Assembly: GCF_003945595.2 (NCBI RefSeq)
Contig: NW_024104312.1
Location: 930,001 to 994,000 of the forward strand
Length of the DNA: 64,000 nucleotides
Source: Pipra filicauda
Taxonomy: Eukaryota; Chordata; Aves; Passeriformes; Pipridae
Direction: 5' to 3'
Numbering within the stretch: position 1 is the stretch's first letter; each line of letters begins with the position of its first letter. Below, piece after piece: positions 11,101 to 23,884 of this stretch. The position numbers were made by a program, and so were the translations under genes. The notes under the pieces were generated by a model. It ran no database searches. It was not told where the DNA came from and saw only the letters and a list, made by a program, of their open reading frames with translations.

Positions 11101-14100
11101 GACACACTCAAGGATAAGACATTAGGGGTTTATGGCAAAATTTAAGGGGGAAAGGAGGGAAATGAAAAGTGATTAAATACAGTGCTGGAAATAACAGAGG
11201 AGGATCTGGATCTCTGACTCTGCCTATCCTGCAGTGTACAAGGGATTGTGTACAGCTTGGCCTTAGCTCTCCATCAGCATGAGCACTCCAGCGTGCTTCT
11301 GCCCCAGGTCATTGGTCTTTGCCCCCAAGACACAGAGAAGAACATAGACCAGCCACCAAAACCTCCCTGGGCCCCGTGGGCAGCAGCATCCCTATGTGGA
11401 AAGCAACCATGAGCCCTTCAGATTACAGCAGTTGGGTCTTGGGCTACCAGTGCTGTGTTTCCTGGGGTACAAGGAGATTACTGCCAGGTTGCATTGCCAA
11501 AAAATGTTAAAATTCCATAACTTTTCATTACCCTTTGTGCAGAAGGAAAAGGTGAGTTCCCAGCTGGAGGAATGCCTTGCCAATAAATCACCTAGTTACC
11601 TAGCTCTTCACTTTTAAAAATCATAACCTGTCTGCACTTTTAATCTTGCAACAAACAAACGAACAAATGCAAAGTGGTTGTTTTATTTTTGACTAACACT
11701 TATTATTTTTGGGCTTTATGGCATCCACTGTTTCCCTGCCAAATCCCTAACCACTTCTTGGATGAGGAAGAAAAAAGTATCACCGTAAATTATTTTTTTC
11801 CCTGGAAGGTATTTATACTGTAGCTGTTTATAAAGGGATTTTCTCCATTCACCTCTCATAGGAGTGTTTTTGTCAGGCAGATACAGAAAGGACTATGACA
11901 AGCATTTTCTCCTCCATTTTGAGTATTTTGAGTATATGTGTATTTTGAGTCAGGCCCAGAAAGGACTTTGTCCATCTTCTTCCTGACAGAAGCTGTGAGT
12001 GTCTGCAGGGCTGGAGCCCCTCCGTGGTGGGGGGACTGAGCCCAGCGGAGGAGGGGAAACCATCTGTGGAAACCTCTTTACCTATTCCAGGATGCTGTGC
12101 TGGCAGGAGGGTGTCTTTGGGTGCAGGCAGTGCTGTGCAGGCAGCGCTGGGTGCTCTCCTCCCCCAGCAGCCCCAGTGGGCACATCCATGGCACAGAAAC
12201 CTTCCCCAGGAAAGGGGTCTCAGAGGGACTGCTGTGCCCATAGGGCAGCTGATCAGGCCTCAGAGGGGCAAGCAGGGAGGGAGAACCCTGCTCACAGGCA
12301 CGTGATGTGCCAAGGCCTGTTCCCCACTTCAGTCTCAGGGCTGTGGGGTGACCTGGGCAAGGTGACCTGACTGACCATTAGGTTAGTTCAGGAGACTCAG
12401 AGATTGCTGGCTGCTCTTCCTGCCAGGCCCTGTGAGCTCTTCTATTAATGGTCAGTGGGTGAGGCAGAAGTTTTTTATCTTGGTTGAGAAACATGAAGCC
12501 TTGTTTGTGAGACAAATATTCATTGATGATTATCAATAGCAGCCAAAAGCACCATTGCTGTCTCCTTTCCCCCTTGCTTCTCTGGCAGAAAGTGAATCCT
12601 CCATCAAAGATTGGTTCCTGGAAAGAAAAGTTCAGCTTAAGGCTGAGGCATTCAGGTGCGTCTGCAGAGAGCAGCTTCCAGTGCCCTTATCCACCATGGA
12701 TTTGTCCAGCCTGTACCAAATCACTTCATCTTCCAACGTCTTGGTGCTCTATCTGCAAAATGCAAATAAAAATCACTTCCTTTAATCTCCCTTTTTATCA
12801 GCCTTTCCTATTTAAATACCAATCTGTGATTCAGGGACCATTTCCTTCTGCTCCTATGAGTGCTCTGATCACAGCAGTACCTCTCTGTAAAGGATGGCCT
12901 CAGCTGTCTCATGCTCAGTGCCAATCCTGCAAGTGTGACATAGCCCTGCATGTTGCCTTCTTCTGTGGCTTCTGGCACTGCTGGAGGAATGGGGTCACTC
13001 CTGTCACAACCTAAACTGAAAGAAGAGCTTGTAAGCTGTTCAAAGTTTCAAGTAGTCACTGCAAAACTTAGAATAATTTTTTCATAGTCTTCTGTCTAGA
13101 AAGCAGAGCCTCTGAGCCAGATCCTCACCTTGAGTCAGTGAGGTGCCTAAATTCCTCTGTGCTCACACGAAGTGCTAAACACACCACCTTGCTTTTGCCA
13201 TCTATATGCATTCATGTGCTAAGGGACAGAAGCTGAGAAAGCACCAGGTTGCTTTCTCAGAGTGGACCAGGGAAAGGGACAGTGTTTGACTGATGCTTTC
13301 AGTCAGGAAATGCTCATCAATGCATGTCAGCATGTGGGGTTTCATTTCACTTTACTTTACACTTCACACTCCTACTTGAAGGACTTCAAAAATCTGTAGA
13401 TCAAACCAAAATTCTGCATGTCAGGGAGGAAAACGTTTAAGAGGAAGCTTTTGATTCCAGTGGGAAAACAAACAAAAAAAACCAAAACAAAACCCAAGCA
13501 AAACCCTTATCAATCAACTGGAAATTATTTTTTTTTCAGCTACTCATGTTTGCCATGGAACCAAACCATTAGTATTGTGCCATAAGGAGTGAAGAGCCCT
13601 GAGGCTTCCCCAGCCCTGAGACAGCTCTGCCCTATGAGGTGAAGAAGCCTCTCTGCAGCACTCAGGGCCCCTTGTGTCAGTGTCCCCTCAGCTCTGCCCT
13701 CACTGCCTGCATCCACCATCCTCCTCAGCCTCCACGGTACTGCCAGGGATGAAAGGCTGGATTCAGTTTGTTTTGTGGTTAACCTGCCTTTCACAGCGCC
13801 TGGTGGACCCATCTCCCCCCTCCCCATCTTTGATGATGCAGCCAAAGAATTTCAATCTCCACGATCTGTAGTTGTAAAATGTAATACCAATGGTTGGGCT
13901 TATTTATCCCGAAGCCATGAAACTGTTGTCAGAAGAAATTGATATACACTAGTGAAGGGAGAAAAGTGCTGCTGGGGAGGATTTCACTCAAGAAGGCACT
14001 TCAAATGGAAATTTCCCTGTTTGAAGTGGATACATTCATTCTTCATCCCTACATCTTTCATTTCTGTTACGCTGCTGGAGTGAGGGCTCGGAGCGTCTGT

Positions 14101-14432
14101 TCGCGGGAGAGTTGGTTACTGCTGTGGCTCTTGTCTGCAGTAGGTTTCCACCACCTGGCTGTAGGGAGTCCTCTCCCCTCAGGGGAGCCCTGGGGAAATG
14201 GTTGCCTGGGGTGAAGGGGCTCCTGCAGCTTGGATTGGGAAGCACCTCAGCCACTGCCCTCTGGCCCCACCAGGTCTACAAGCTGGGAGCTCTCCACACC
14301 TGACCAGCTCTGGGAACCACATAAACACCGAGCCTATCCTAGGCACTGCAGATCAAATAACAGGGTCTTCCCCCTCCTTCAAAGACATTTGAAGCCTAAA
14401 AGAAATAGATCAAACATGTAAATTTGAACTGG

Positions 14433-14453
14433 GATTAATTATAGATTAATTAT
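14433..14453. promoter_or_regulatory. Paired TTAATTAT sites, candidate homeodomain dimer element
   Basis: The 10-base word GATTAATTAT occurs at 14433-14442 and again at 14444-14453, giving two TAATTA cores at an 11-base period, about one helical turn. Both copies are exact. Regulatory function is an inference. Confidence 0.3.
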
Positions 14454-16477
14454 ACATTTGCAACTGGAGGGGAAATAAAAAAAAGCCATTAAGGTTTCTC
14501 TGCATTAACTATGCCTGTGGGGGTGTTTCTTTGTATTTGCACATGATGATACTCCATGAGATAACAGGTCTGGTTCCACCAGATCTCTGGAAAAGCCTTA
14601 GAGGCTTCAGGAAACTCTGCAAATGTGTTTCAGCAGGAGGCAGACAAGGAGAAGGGAAGTGTCGGCATTGCTTCCTCAGAGTGCTGGAGGAGCCTTTGTT
14701 GAGTGGCTGGAGGCTACTTCTCAGCTCATGGATTTCAAACAGGTATAATTATCACTTGGATAGGGTTCAGGACATGGAGGGAGCTGCCAGATCTTTCATA
14801 AGGGCGTGACTTTGTCCCACTGAATCAAGGATAAAAAAAAATTAAGAAAGAAAGGAGGGATATGATTTAACCATGTAAGTGTTGTCTCACATCCATAATT
14901 TGCCAGGTAGAATATACTCCTAGTTCTGTCTGATAGCCTGCCTTATACACACTTTGCCTTTGGACCATCTGTACTGCAATATTTTTATATATGTAACCTG
15001 GTTGAAACAAAAAGGTACTGGAGATTTCTCTATAAAACCTATTCTCCAAAGAGCTCAATCCCAAGGAGTCTTATTAAAAATTAGCACCTGATCTTCCAGG
15101 AATCTCACCGACTCTCCAAGTTTTTGAGCTTTTTTTACTCTGCCCTATAAACTACCTTTTCTTAAACTTCTCCAAATAAATTTTAAGTCCAATGAATTTC
15201 TATTCACACTTTTCATGGTGTGAATGCCTTAAGCCTTCAGATCTGCCAAGTCACGTTCCTAATTGTTGCAATCGAGTCACTGTCAATACCTGAGCATATG
15301 CTTGTGGACTTTGTTCTCAGAATTAAAAGTCAGGGCTAGCTGAAAAGAAGGGAATACTTGCAGGAAAAAATAAAGCCAAAGCTGCCTCTGTTTCATGGGC
15401 ATGGCATATGTGGGCATATGTTTTTACAGTATTTCCAGTTATATTCTTTCAAACTGAAAACACTTGCAGAATTATTTACAGAATAAAAATTTTCTTACCT
15501 GCAAAACTTATTTCAGGTAGAAAATAAAACACATCATCCTGATGTGCTGCCATTGTCACACCTGACTCACACATTATACCAAGACACTGATGCCAGATGC
15601 CTCGCTGCCCTGCCCCATGCTCCAAGCCCCTGGTCTCCAACCCTTGGTGCCTGCTGTAGTAGGTGCTCTGTGGCATTTGCCCCATGCATGTCTGTGCCCA
15701 CATTTGCATGCCAGGCTTTATTACTAAACTCTTACTTTACTCCTTGCAATTAAGAACTGTGTAGAAAACTCACCAGTGACTTTCCTAGGGGGAATCAACC
15801 TAAACTCTTTTTTCCAACTGTCCCTGTTCAGCTTCTCTCTGCAAATGCTTGCTCTGCACAATGCCACATTGGCTTCACCTATTCCTCACTCTGCATAACA
15901 ATCTCCTGCCCAGACACACCATCTGCTACCCATCACTCCACATATGCAATAGTTTTATAGGTTTTGTGGTGATTTCTAGGTCATGAAATTACCTAAACTG
16001 TGACTTTTTCACCAAAGATGCAAATGCGAAACGTGCTCTTTAAGACAGTGACCTCAGTAAAATTCCAGTAAAGTTTGAAGAAAATAACCAATGCTAAAGC
16101 AGTTTTACCAAAAATAAATTTTAAAATGTTTAAATACAACATGTTTTTCAATCAGAGAGCCAACTAATTTAATTCATCTCTGAAAACCACTCATACTACA
16201 GAGCAACTCAGCCATTGTGTGGCGATGGCACTGTCGCTGTTTTGTCCTTTCAACACAAGCTCCCCCAACACATGCAGCTCCAACTTGGCGCCCTCATGAA
16301 ACTTGCTGTTAGTAACAATTGAACCAGCTGGTAACCGAATGAGCTTCTCAGAGAGGGTAATATAAACACCATTTAATAACCTTATGCTTTATGGGCTCGT
16401 TAACGTAAATGGAAATTTTAAAGCTTTCGTAGCACTGCAAAATGCAAAGCTATGGAGCACGCGGCACATAAACAGAG

Positions 16478-16496
16478 GCAAATGCCTTGCATTTGC
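16478..16496. repeat. Perfect inverted repeat GCAAATGC/GCATTTGC
   Basis: Eight-base arms at 16478-16485 and 16489-16496 are separated by CTT. The arms resemble POU/octamer half sites. It lies in gene-poor DNA left of ASCL4. It could be a dimeric protein site or chance. Confidence 0.5.
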
Positions 16497-16840
16497 ACAG
16501 CTTGTCATGCTGACATGCTGTAGGTGCTCAGCTTTGATCTGTCCTCACAGGCTCCTTGGGATGTGCCACCACTGCTTGCATGGGGGACTAGCCCTGCGAA
16601 CTGGGGGTGCAGCATTACCCAGGTGTGCTGGGAGCAAACTGCGGGGGTCAGGGCATGGAGGGAGGCAACAGTGGAACTGGGCAGGGCTTTTCATGGCTTT
16701 TTGCCTGGCTTCAGCAATGGTTTGCATTAGTCAGCAGTGGGGTGCTCATGGCAAGGAGGATGCCAGTAACATCATTGTCCTGAGAGATTGGCAGGGAGAT
16801 TTATTTTGACCCCACCACCCTCGCTGTAACTGTAATATAT

Positions 16841-16915
16841 GGGAATGGGATGGAATGGAATGGAATGGAATGGAATGGAATGGAATGGAATGGAATGGAA
16901 TGGAATGGAATGGAA
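16841..16915. repeat. (TGGAA)13 pentanucleotide array
   Basis: Thirteen uninterrupted TGGAA copies at 16851-16915, preceded by two imperfect units from 16841. The array produces open frames on both strands that read as WNGME-type or FHSIP-type repeats; these are not genes. Confidence 0.97.
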
Positions 16916-19900
16916 GAGGGGAGGCAAGGTGAGGCGAGCTACAGATGCCAGCTCTGCAATACCAGAGCTGGGTAATGTGCAAGGTCGAATTTACCTACGA
17001 GCACAGGGGACTCGTGTGCTTCCACTCACACAGGAGACAAGCAGCCCAGTGAGATCCTGGCAGCACCACAGCTGCAACCAGCTCCTGATAAAGCATTACA
17101 GGGTCAGTCTGGTGATATTTTCCAGTGAGATGGGGCAGGATCTACTGGTGTTCCCAGCACAGAGGGCAAGAGGTGGGCCATGCTGTTATTGAAAGAGAGG
17201 CAAAACCCATGGCTGAAGTGATCTGGGTTTATCACTTGGCTGCTGACAGCAGATGGGCTCAGCACTGTAATTTTCCCCTCTGTTCCCCAGCTAGAGCACA
17301 GGCTGCTCACAACTGCTCAGCACTTTGATAAGAAATATGCTCAGAGGTATTTTGCAATGATGAACAAGAAAAGATGAACAAGAAGCCAAGGCAGGCAAAT
17401 AAATGTGATGTGTCTGAGATTCAGGCAGACAGACTTACAGTCATGCAAATGCTGTGGTCTCAGCCATTTTTGTACAATGGTTGGTAGTAAAATCATATTG
17501 CCCCTTCTTCTGTTACACAGGTTGGGCTTTTTTTTTTTAAATTTTGCTTATCGAGCAGTTCCCTGCACACTTTCCACCCAGCTGCTGCAAGGCACGTCCA
17601 TCTTCATCAAGGGACGCATGTAGTGTGATCAGCAGAGAGGCAGTAGCAGGAAGAGATGCTAAAATCAGGCTGCTGTATGAGAAGGACACAAAATACACAG
17701 CCAGGAGATGTCCCTATACCCTTGCATCTATAGCAATAGCCAGGGCTACAAGGTCAGGCAGGAGGGAGGAGATAGCAAATGGCAAAAGGTAAAGAAGGTG
17801 GGCATTATCACCATGATGTAAACACATATCTACCCTGTGAAAAACACTAGCAGCAGGGAATAGCCTTTCTTACAGTCCTCAGCTTGGTGAGGCTTTCCAT
17901 TATGACCACTGGAAAGTGCCCAGCCTACAGCTCCAATTCCTCTTTCCTCTGTGTTGGGGCGAATGTTCACACAACAGACTCTGTCCCTGACCCCTCACCC
18001 CCGTTCACCCAGACAGTGCTCTCCCTTTCCCCTGTGATACCCAGCACAATGTCTCCACACTTTCCAGCAGCACTCCTAGTGTGGGGGATGGAGGAGGAGG
18101 GAAGCAGAGTGATTCCTCTCTTAAGAGAGACACCTCCTGTGCTTGGCTTTTGCCCAAAGCCCAGACTCCAGACTCCTTGTTTCATCATGGTGCTGGGTTC
18201 CTCTTACTCTTCCCACTATTCCGTTTTACTCCTTCAGGATTAAGGCTCACCCTGTAGTTCAGCCCTAGCCTGCTGCACCTCTTGTTTCTGCTTTGTGACA
18301 GATGTATCTGGCCATGGCCAAGCTTGTGAGGGATGCCCGAAGTGAGCAAAGCCTAAAGAGGCAAAGCTGAGTCCTCCCTTAACTCATGGCATCCCTGGGT
18401 CAAAAGTGCAAAATGCAAAGCCAGCCAGGGTGGGGACAGGACCACGCCTTCCTCCCAGTGGAGGAGAATAAATACATCAGGGGAAGGAGGAAAGCACTCT
18501 AAATGGTGGAAAACACCCGCAGGGTCTGACAGTGGGGCCAGGGAGGGAATCATGCCTCTCTCCAGCCCTGCCTATGGCTCCCTCTAAGTCCCGATCTGTA
18601 AAAGTCACTGCTTTGCTTGCTCTCATTTCTGCAATGCAAAATCTCACAGGTTTTTTATATCTCCGCAAGGTTTGTCTGCAAATATATTAACTTTAAGTTT
18701 TGGGTTGGGTTGGGTTGGTTTCCAGGAATTAATCCTTCCCAAAGGTGTCATATCTCATTTCTTGCTTTTTCCCTTGTTTCAGCCATGCAGCCGATACGAT
18801 ATCAAGCAGTGTGCTGCATGTCAAAACCCCTTTCTTCTCTCCCTTTCCCTCTACCATCCTTCTTTCTTTTCCCATGCACAAACACTGCAACACACACTCC
18901 TGTGTTTGTACATCTGGCTTATTTCATTTATACATTACACAGTTTATTATCAGTTTCATTCATTAAGCACCGGAGAGCTTTAATGCCTCTGGATGTGATG
19001 GCACATCACCTCCACGTGAGGGATCCCTTGGGATAAACCCTCAGCAGCTGAACCTGGGACTTCTTCAGTGCTTTTTACATTTAAAAAGGTACATCAACAG
19101 AGCAGCCTAGCATACCATAATGCTAACAGTAAAGTGAATACATGAAAAAATGTGAAAATTCCATTTCTTTGTAACTACTTGTTCTCTTTGTGATCTCAGT
19201 GCAGATAGAAGAGATTGGTTAGGATTCAGTGCTGATGGCTTACAGCCATGGAACACAAAAATCTGCTATATATGCCCAGAACCACACCATATCAAAATAA
19301 AATCATGAGGACAAGGAAGGTGAGCATCACAGCAAATGCAGCTTGGCTGGGCTTTGTGCTATATATGCTCCCAGGCTTCACTGTCCACATTTTCAACCTT
19401 TCAGCCTCCCACAGACCAGTCATTCAGCTTCCCCCTCTCAAATAAAAAAATCCCTCAAAATACTCATTTTTTAATCCCCTGGTCCCAGTAGAACAGGCAA
19501 GAAGCAGTGCAAAGCACACGTGCCTGCTGATGGCTGGCTGGTGCCCATGGGCTGGCTGACCACCACATGGGTCAAACTGAAAAGACAAGTCAGTGTTAGC
19601 TTTCCCCTTTGTAAGGACTTTAAATTGGCATATTTTTCTACACTGATGCCACCAGAGTTCATGGACCATGTAGTAATTTCATGTCTTTGAGACTATATCT
19701 CCAGTAATATCTGAAGTGAGCCAAGGGGTCTCCAAAATTTTCAAGGGGGCCGTCACTCCTCTAAGTTTGTCCTCTCAGCAAGGGCAACTTGAAGAACTTT
19801 TCCACTGCTCTGTTAGTGGATATATTCACAATTAGGCAGAAAAAAAAATGTGTAAGAATCATGTGGGAATTACACAAGTGAGCATTTATAGTGGATTTTT

Positions 19901-22900
19901 ACTTACAAGCACACCTTCAGGTTAATGGAGAAAGATGCTCATCCTGTGTTACCAGAGCTTCCAGATCTGTAGCAGGACAGCCCCATGGAAATCTAGGTGC
20001 AGCTGCAGTCTTACCATTTGTCTAGAACAAATTTATTTCTTTCTCTGCAGACATTTATCTGTATGCTGAGGGTTACTAGTGAGAAGCACCCACTGAAGTT
20101 ATATTTGCTTAGACTCTATTTTGGAGAGCCTTACTAAGACCTTGCTTAGCTATAGCAATTACCTCAGCTAACTTCAGCAGGGCTCTCCTGTTGGTACCAC
20201 TTGAGGATCTCTCTTCAAAATGTTTTGGATCTTGCTTTGCCTCCTGCCTAAGTATGCTGGAGACAAATGTTTTCGAAGACACTTTATTTTTCTGTGGACA
20301 TTCCGTGTTTATTTATTGCAGTGAGGTAGATTGGCCCTGATTGCTTTATAGTCTGAATGTGAATTTTCTATGGTGCCTTCTGGTTTTCTTTGGCCACATT
20401 ATTGACACTGGGTAATATAACATGAAAGGATTGTGGATAGGCTTTTACAAAAAAGTCAGCTAAATAGCTATTAGAGGATTAAAAGCAATCTCATGGCCAG
20501 GATTACACATCTTTAAAATGCTGATAATATCAAGAAGCAAATGGATTTGTAATTTAACAGCAGAAGAGAGATGACTTCAGATGTCTGGTTTTTTCACATT
20601 TGATAGAAAGATTAAAGTGTCTGCATTTGGTGTGCAAGAGTTGGATAAAGCTGTAGCATGGCTGCCTACAGATATCAGTGTTCACCTTTCTTGTAAATAG
20701 TAATTGTTCCACATGGAGAGATTTCTTCTGGTCAACACTTTTATTAAAACTTTAATTTTCATGGTGACAAGTTGAATCATTGTCTGCTTTAAAAGTCTGA
20801 TAATGATACACTTTGGAAGCTTTGAAGAAAATCTTTGTCTAGACAGAAACAGCTTAATAAAGCTTTTGAAATACAGCATTCACTTTAAACCTTTATTGAT
20901 GCCTGTAAGGAAGCACCAATCCATATTTGGGAAATCTTGTTTTCTACTTCCTTGTGCTGAAATTGTGCAAGAGGTTTGCAAGACAACATGAACTGTGAGA
21001 AATAAAAAGTTACAACTTTCCTCAGGAGAGTGGCTCAATCTGTGACAGATTTTTCCCACAGAAAGAATTTCTTTTTCATCCAGAAATTAATTTTTCTATA
21101 AAATTAAATTAAAATACATGTGACATTGTGGTTTTGCGTCTCCGGTGTTGAGGTTGTATTGGGAGGTATTTTAAGGACATCTCCAGAGCCATTAAAGATG
21201 TATAATCTAAAAAAAAAGAAGCTAAAAAAGTTGAAATGTAGACTTTTAACCAGTCTCCTTGACTTGAGGTCCAGAGGCCTTTTCCAGAATATTATTTCAC
21301 AAAATCCAGGTTTGATTCTGACTGCAGAATATTAAGGATATGCAACAAATAAACCAGTCCCATGTAGCTGTGCAGCAGATCAGCCTGTGCCTCACACAGG
21401 AAGAGACACCCTAATGCCGAGATGGCCAAGCACAGACCCAGGGGTTGGATGCTTTCCACTCCCTTAGACTCATATGGGGGAACATTCCACATGAGAGATA
21501 AAGCTGAAAGGGGGCAGAGTCACGGCCTACTTCACTTCCCCAGCCAGCTGATCACAGAAAAGATGGCACACCATCTCTCCAAGATTTGGGAATCAGAGGA
21601 CTGAGGCTCTGTAGGGGTCACACCTCTGTGATAACAATCTGACCTAAAAATGTATTTGTGGCATTATCTGATGTATCATGCCCATGAAGTAACAGTCATT
21701 CTGACAATTTTTATTTTTAGTGGTTTGGTTTGATTTGGCTGTTTATTTTCGTTATATGTATATTAACTGCTTTTCATCTTCGGAGTGCTTTCAAAACAAC
21801 TGTGTTTCACAGAATTTGCCTCTGGTACTCTGAGGAAGTGTATGTTTTTCATAGATAACAAAGATTTAATCTCTGCTCTGAGGGAGCAATTCAATTCAGG
21901 TTTGTGGACAGAATTACCAGCAGCAATACAACATTTCCAGAAATCTCAAAACTGAGTAAGAGGGAGAGAAAGGTTAAATCTTTTGCCAGAAATCACAAGG
22001 AAAATAAAAAAAGACAAAAACCAATGGAATCCAATCAGACATTCAGACCTTGTCATTCTCTCCTTTCTTGCGCGCTCAGAAATGAGTGCATTGGCTCTGG
22101 ATCTGAACTGTCCAGGTAATTAGAACTCTACATTTTTTAGTCTTGGAAGCAGTCTCTACAAAAGTAACAGCCCTTAGAAAAACAAAACAGTTATTAGAAA
22201 AGGGAGCTGGCTACCATGTAAAGAATAAAGAACAATGCCCATGACTGCCACGGACACAGCAGCTAAAAGCGTACAAATGTTGAGAGTAGTCTTCTAGAAA
22301 GCAGCAGAGTATTTTTATATCAAATAATTCTTATTAGATGCCCACAACATAAACCTGCTCTTTATCTAGATTTAAAAATCTAGATTAAAAATTTAGGTAC
22401 AAAAGTAGCAGTTCATATTTACTTCCTTTCCGTTTTCTCTATTCCATCCTGAGAATTCATTACTCTTGCAGCCAGCACTGTCCCGTTTATTATCAACTGA
22501 AAGTGAAAAAGACACAGCCAGGATTAATTAAATTTTTTATTTAAATGAAATACATGCACACATTTTGAGGTATTTGATCAGTATTTGTTCTTATTTATAC
22601 AGGAGTATTTTTCCAGGTGTTCAGTCAGCATGACATGAAGGAAAGACAAAAAAATACAAAACCATTTCATCAAGATGAGGCTAAAAAAGCAAAAGTTGGA
22701 AAGATCTGTGGGAAGTGCACAGGTAAGAAGTTTACTCCCTATTCAAAATAGGATTTAAGGACATAGCTAAATGTTATTGAAATCTGGCTTCAGAGAAAGG
22801 AAGATTTTAGAGCAATTTGGAGACAAATTCTTATTTTAAGTAGACACAGTCCAAATTAAAGGCATTCCACAGATTTTGACACATTAATTTTAAAAAGTGT

Positions 22901-23335
22901 ATTCTTCGAAAAAGTAATACCATATTCTAAATAAAAGGAGAAATACCTACATTTTCATACAGATGTAAACTGATATCTTCAATGTTTCCCTTTTTGTACA
23001 CACCATTGTCTAACCACAACAGGTTATATTTCTAAGCATATAATTTCTGACCTGCCAAAAAGACACAATCAAGACCATTTTGTCCATGAACTCAGATTTC
23101 AGAAAAGCAGAAAAAAGGCATTTTTTCAGTATCATGAGTGAAGCTTTGCTTTTGAAGGTGCAGTTTTACAGAACTCTGATTCCCTCTTCCTAGCATTTAT
23201 TAGAATGAAAGTTTCCAATTTCTTTTCCTGAAAATTATCCTTAGAATAATCACCAAATAGCCAGTGTCCAATGTATGAGCTACTTCTTTCACTTTAGAAG
23301 ATGCTGTAAGAGAAATTCATTCCCAAATTTAGCCT
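16916..23335. other. Gene-poor DNA between the TGGAA array and ASCL4
   Basis: No exon, RNA gene or intact transposon recognised over about 6.4 kb. The right half is AT-rich. It includes the palindrome at 22364-22385. The right end should hold the ASCL4 3' untranslated region if transcription reads past 23340. Confidence 0.4.
22364..22385. repeat. Perfect 22-base palindrome
   Basis: ATCTAGATTT and its exact reverse complement AAATCTAGAT flank an AA spacer. It is AT-rich and lies in intergenic DNA about 1.5 kb beyond the ASCL4 stop. No associated feature is visible. Confidence 0.8.
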
Positions 23336-23339
23336 TATT

Positions 23340-23884
23340 TTTATTTTTTAAACTGTTGTTTCGGAAATAGAAGTATTTCTGTGAGTTTTCTAAAATATTT
23401 AGGGAAAGACATTTTATCTAAATCTTATCTTTCCCCATCCAAGTGTTTGCAATGCAGTGCATCACAGGTTAGCAGTCAGGAAAAACAGACAATAAAACTT
23501 ACTGGGCAGAGCAGGAGGAAGGGGAGGGGAATTTCCTGAAATGGATTTATCTGGTTTTACTGTCTCAAGTGAAAGGTAAAAGAAAGTAGAACAGAATAAA
23601 AGCTGAAGAAAAGTAGAATGCCAGCGTTGGTCTAGTTTAACAGTCCAAGGGAAGCTTAGTAACACAGCTGAAGCAACCTAAGAGATATCTCTTTGCTTAC
23701 AAGTCATCTTTAAGTTTTGTATGGTAAACAGTTAAAGTCCTTTGACAGACTGAAAATACCTTTTTTTTTCCTTTTCCTAGTTGCTTTTTCTTTCCCTGGG
23801 ATTAATTTTCATCTGTAGAAAAATCCCCAGGGTTTTCAATTTTTTTCAGCTGAACTTGAAGCTTTCTGTCTCCAGAGAAGAGAC
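23340..23884 (-). other. ASCL4: Probable ASCL4 3' untranslated region
   Basis: Sequence just after the ASCL4 stop on the minus strand. The first canonical AATAAA read on that strand is at 23345-23340, giving a UTR of about 540 bases. Other AATAAA words farther left (for example near 22535) leave the true end uncertain. Confidence 0.45.

Larger units (their letters stand above)
11100..16840. other. Gene-poor DNA, left flank of ASCL4
   Basis: No coding exons recognised; the longest plus-strand open frame (12523-13014, 163 codons) resembles no known protein. Patches with runs of homeodomain-like sites occur near 14433-14453, and POU-like words near 12760-12767 and 16478-16496. An A/C-rich low-complexity stretch lies at about 13466-13505. 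Confidence 0.4.

Noticed and set aside
12523..13014. 163-codon plus-strand open frame
   Set aside because: Rich in Cys, Ser and Pro without a family motif; probably chance.
16746..17192. Open frames on both strands through the TGGAA array
   Set aside because: The pentamer contains no stop in any frame; the repeated peptides are a by-product of the array.
18700..18720. Telomere-like GGGTT repeats
   Set aside because: Only three or four copies, and the unit is TTGGG rather than TTAGGG.
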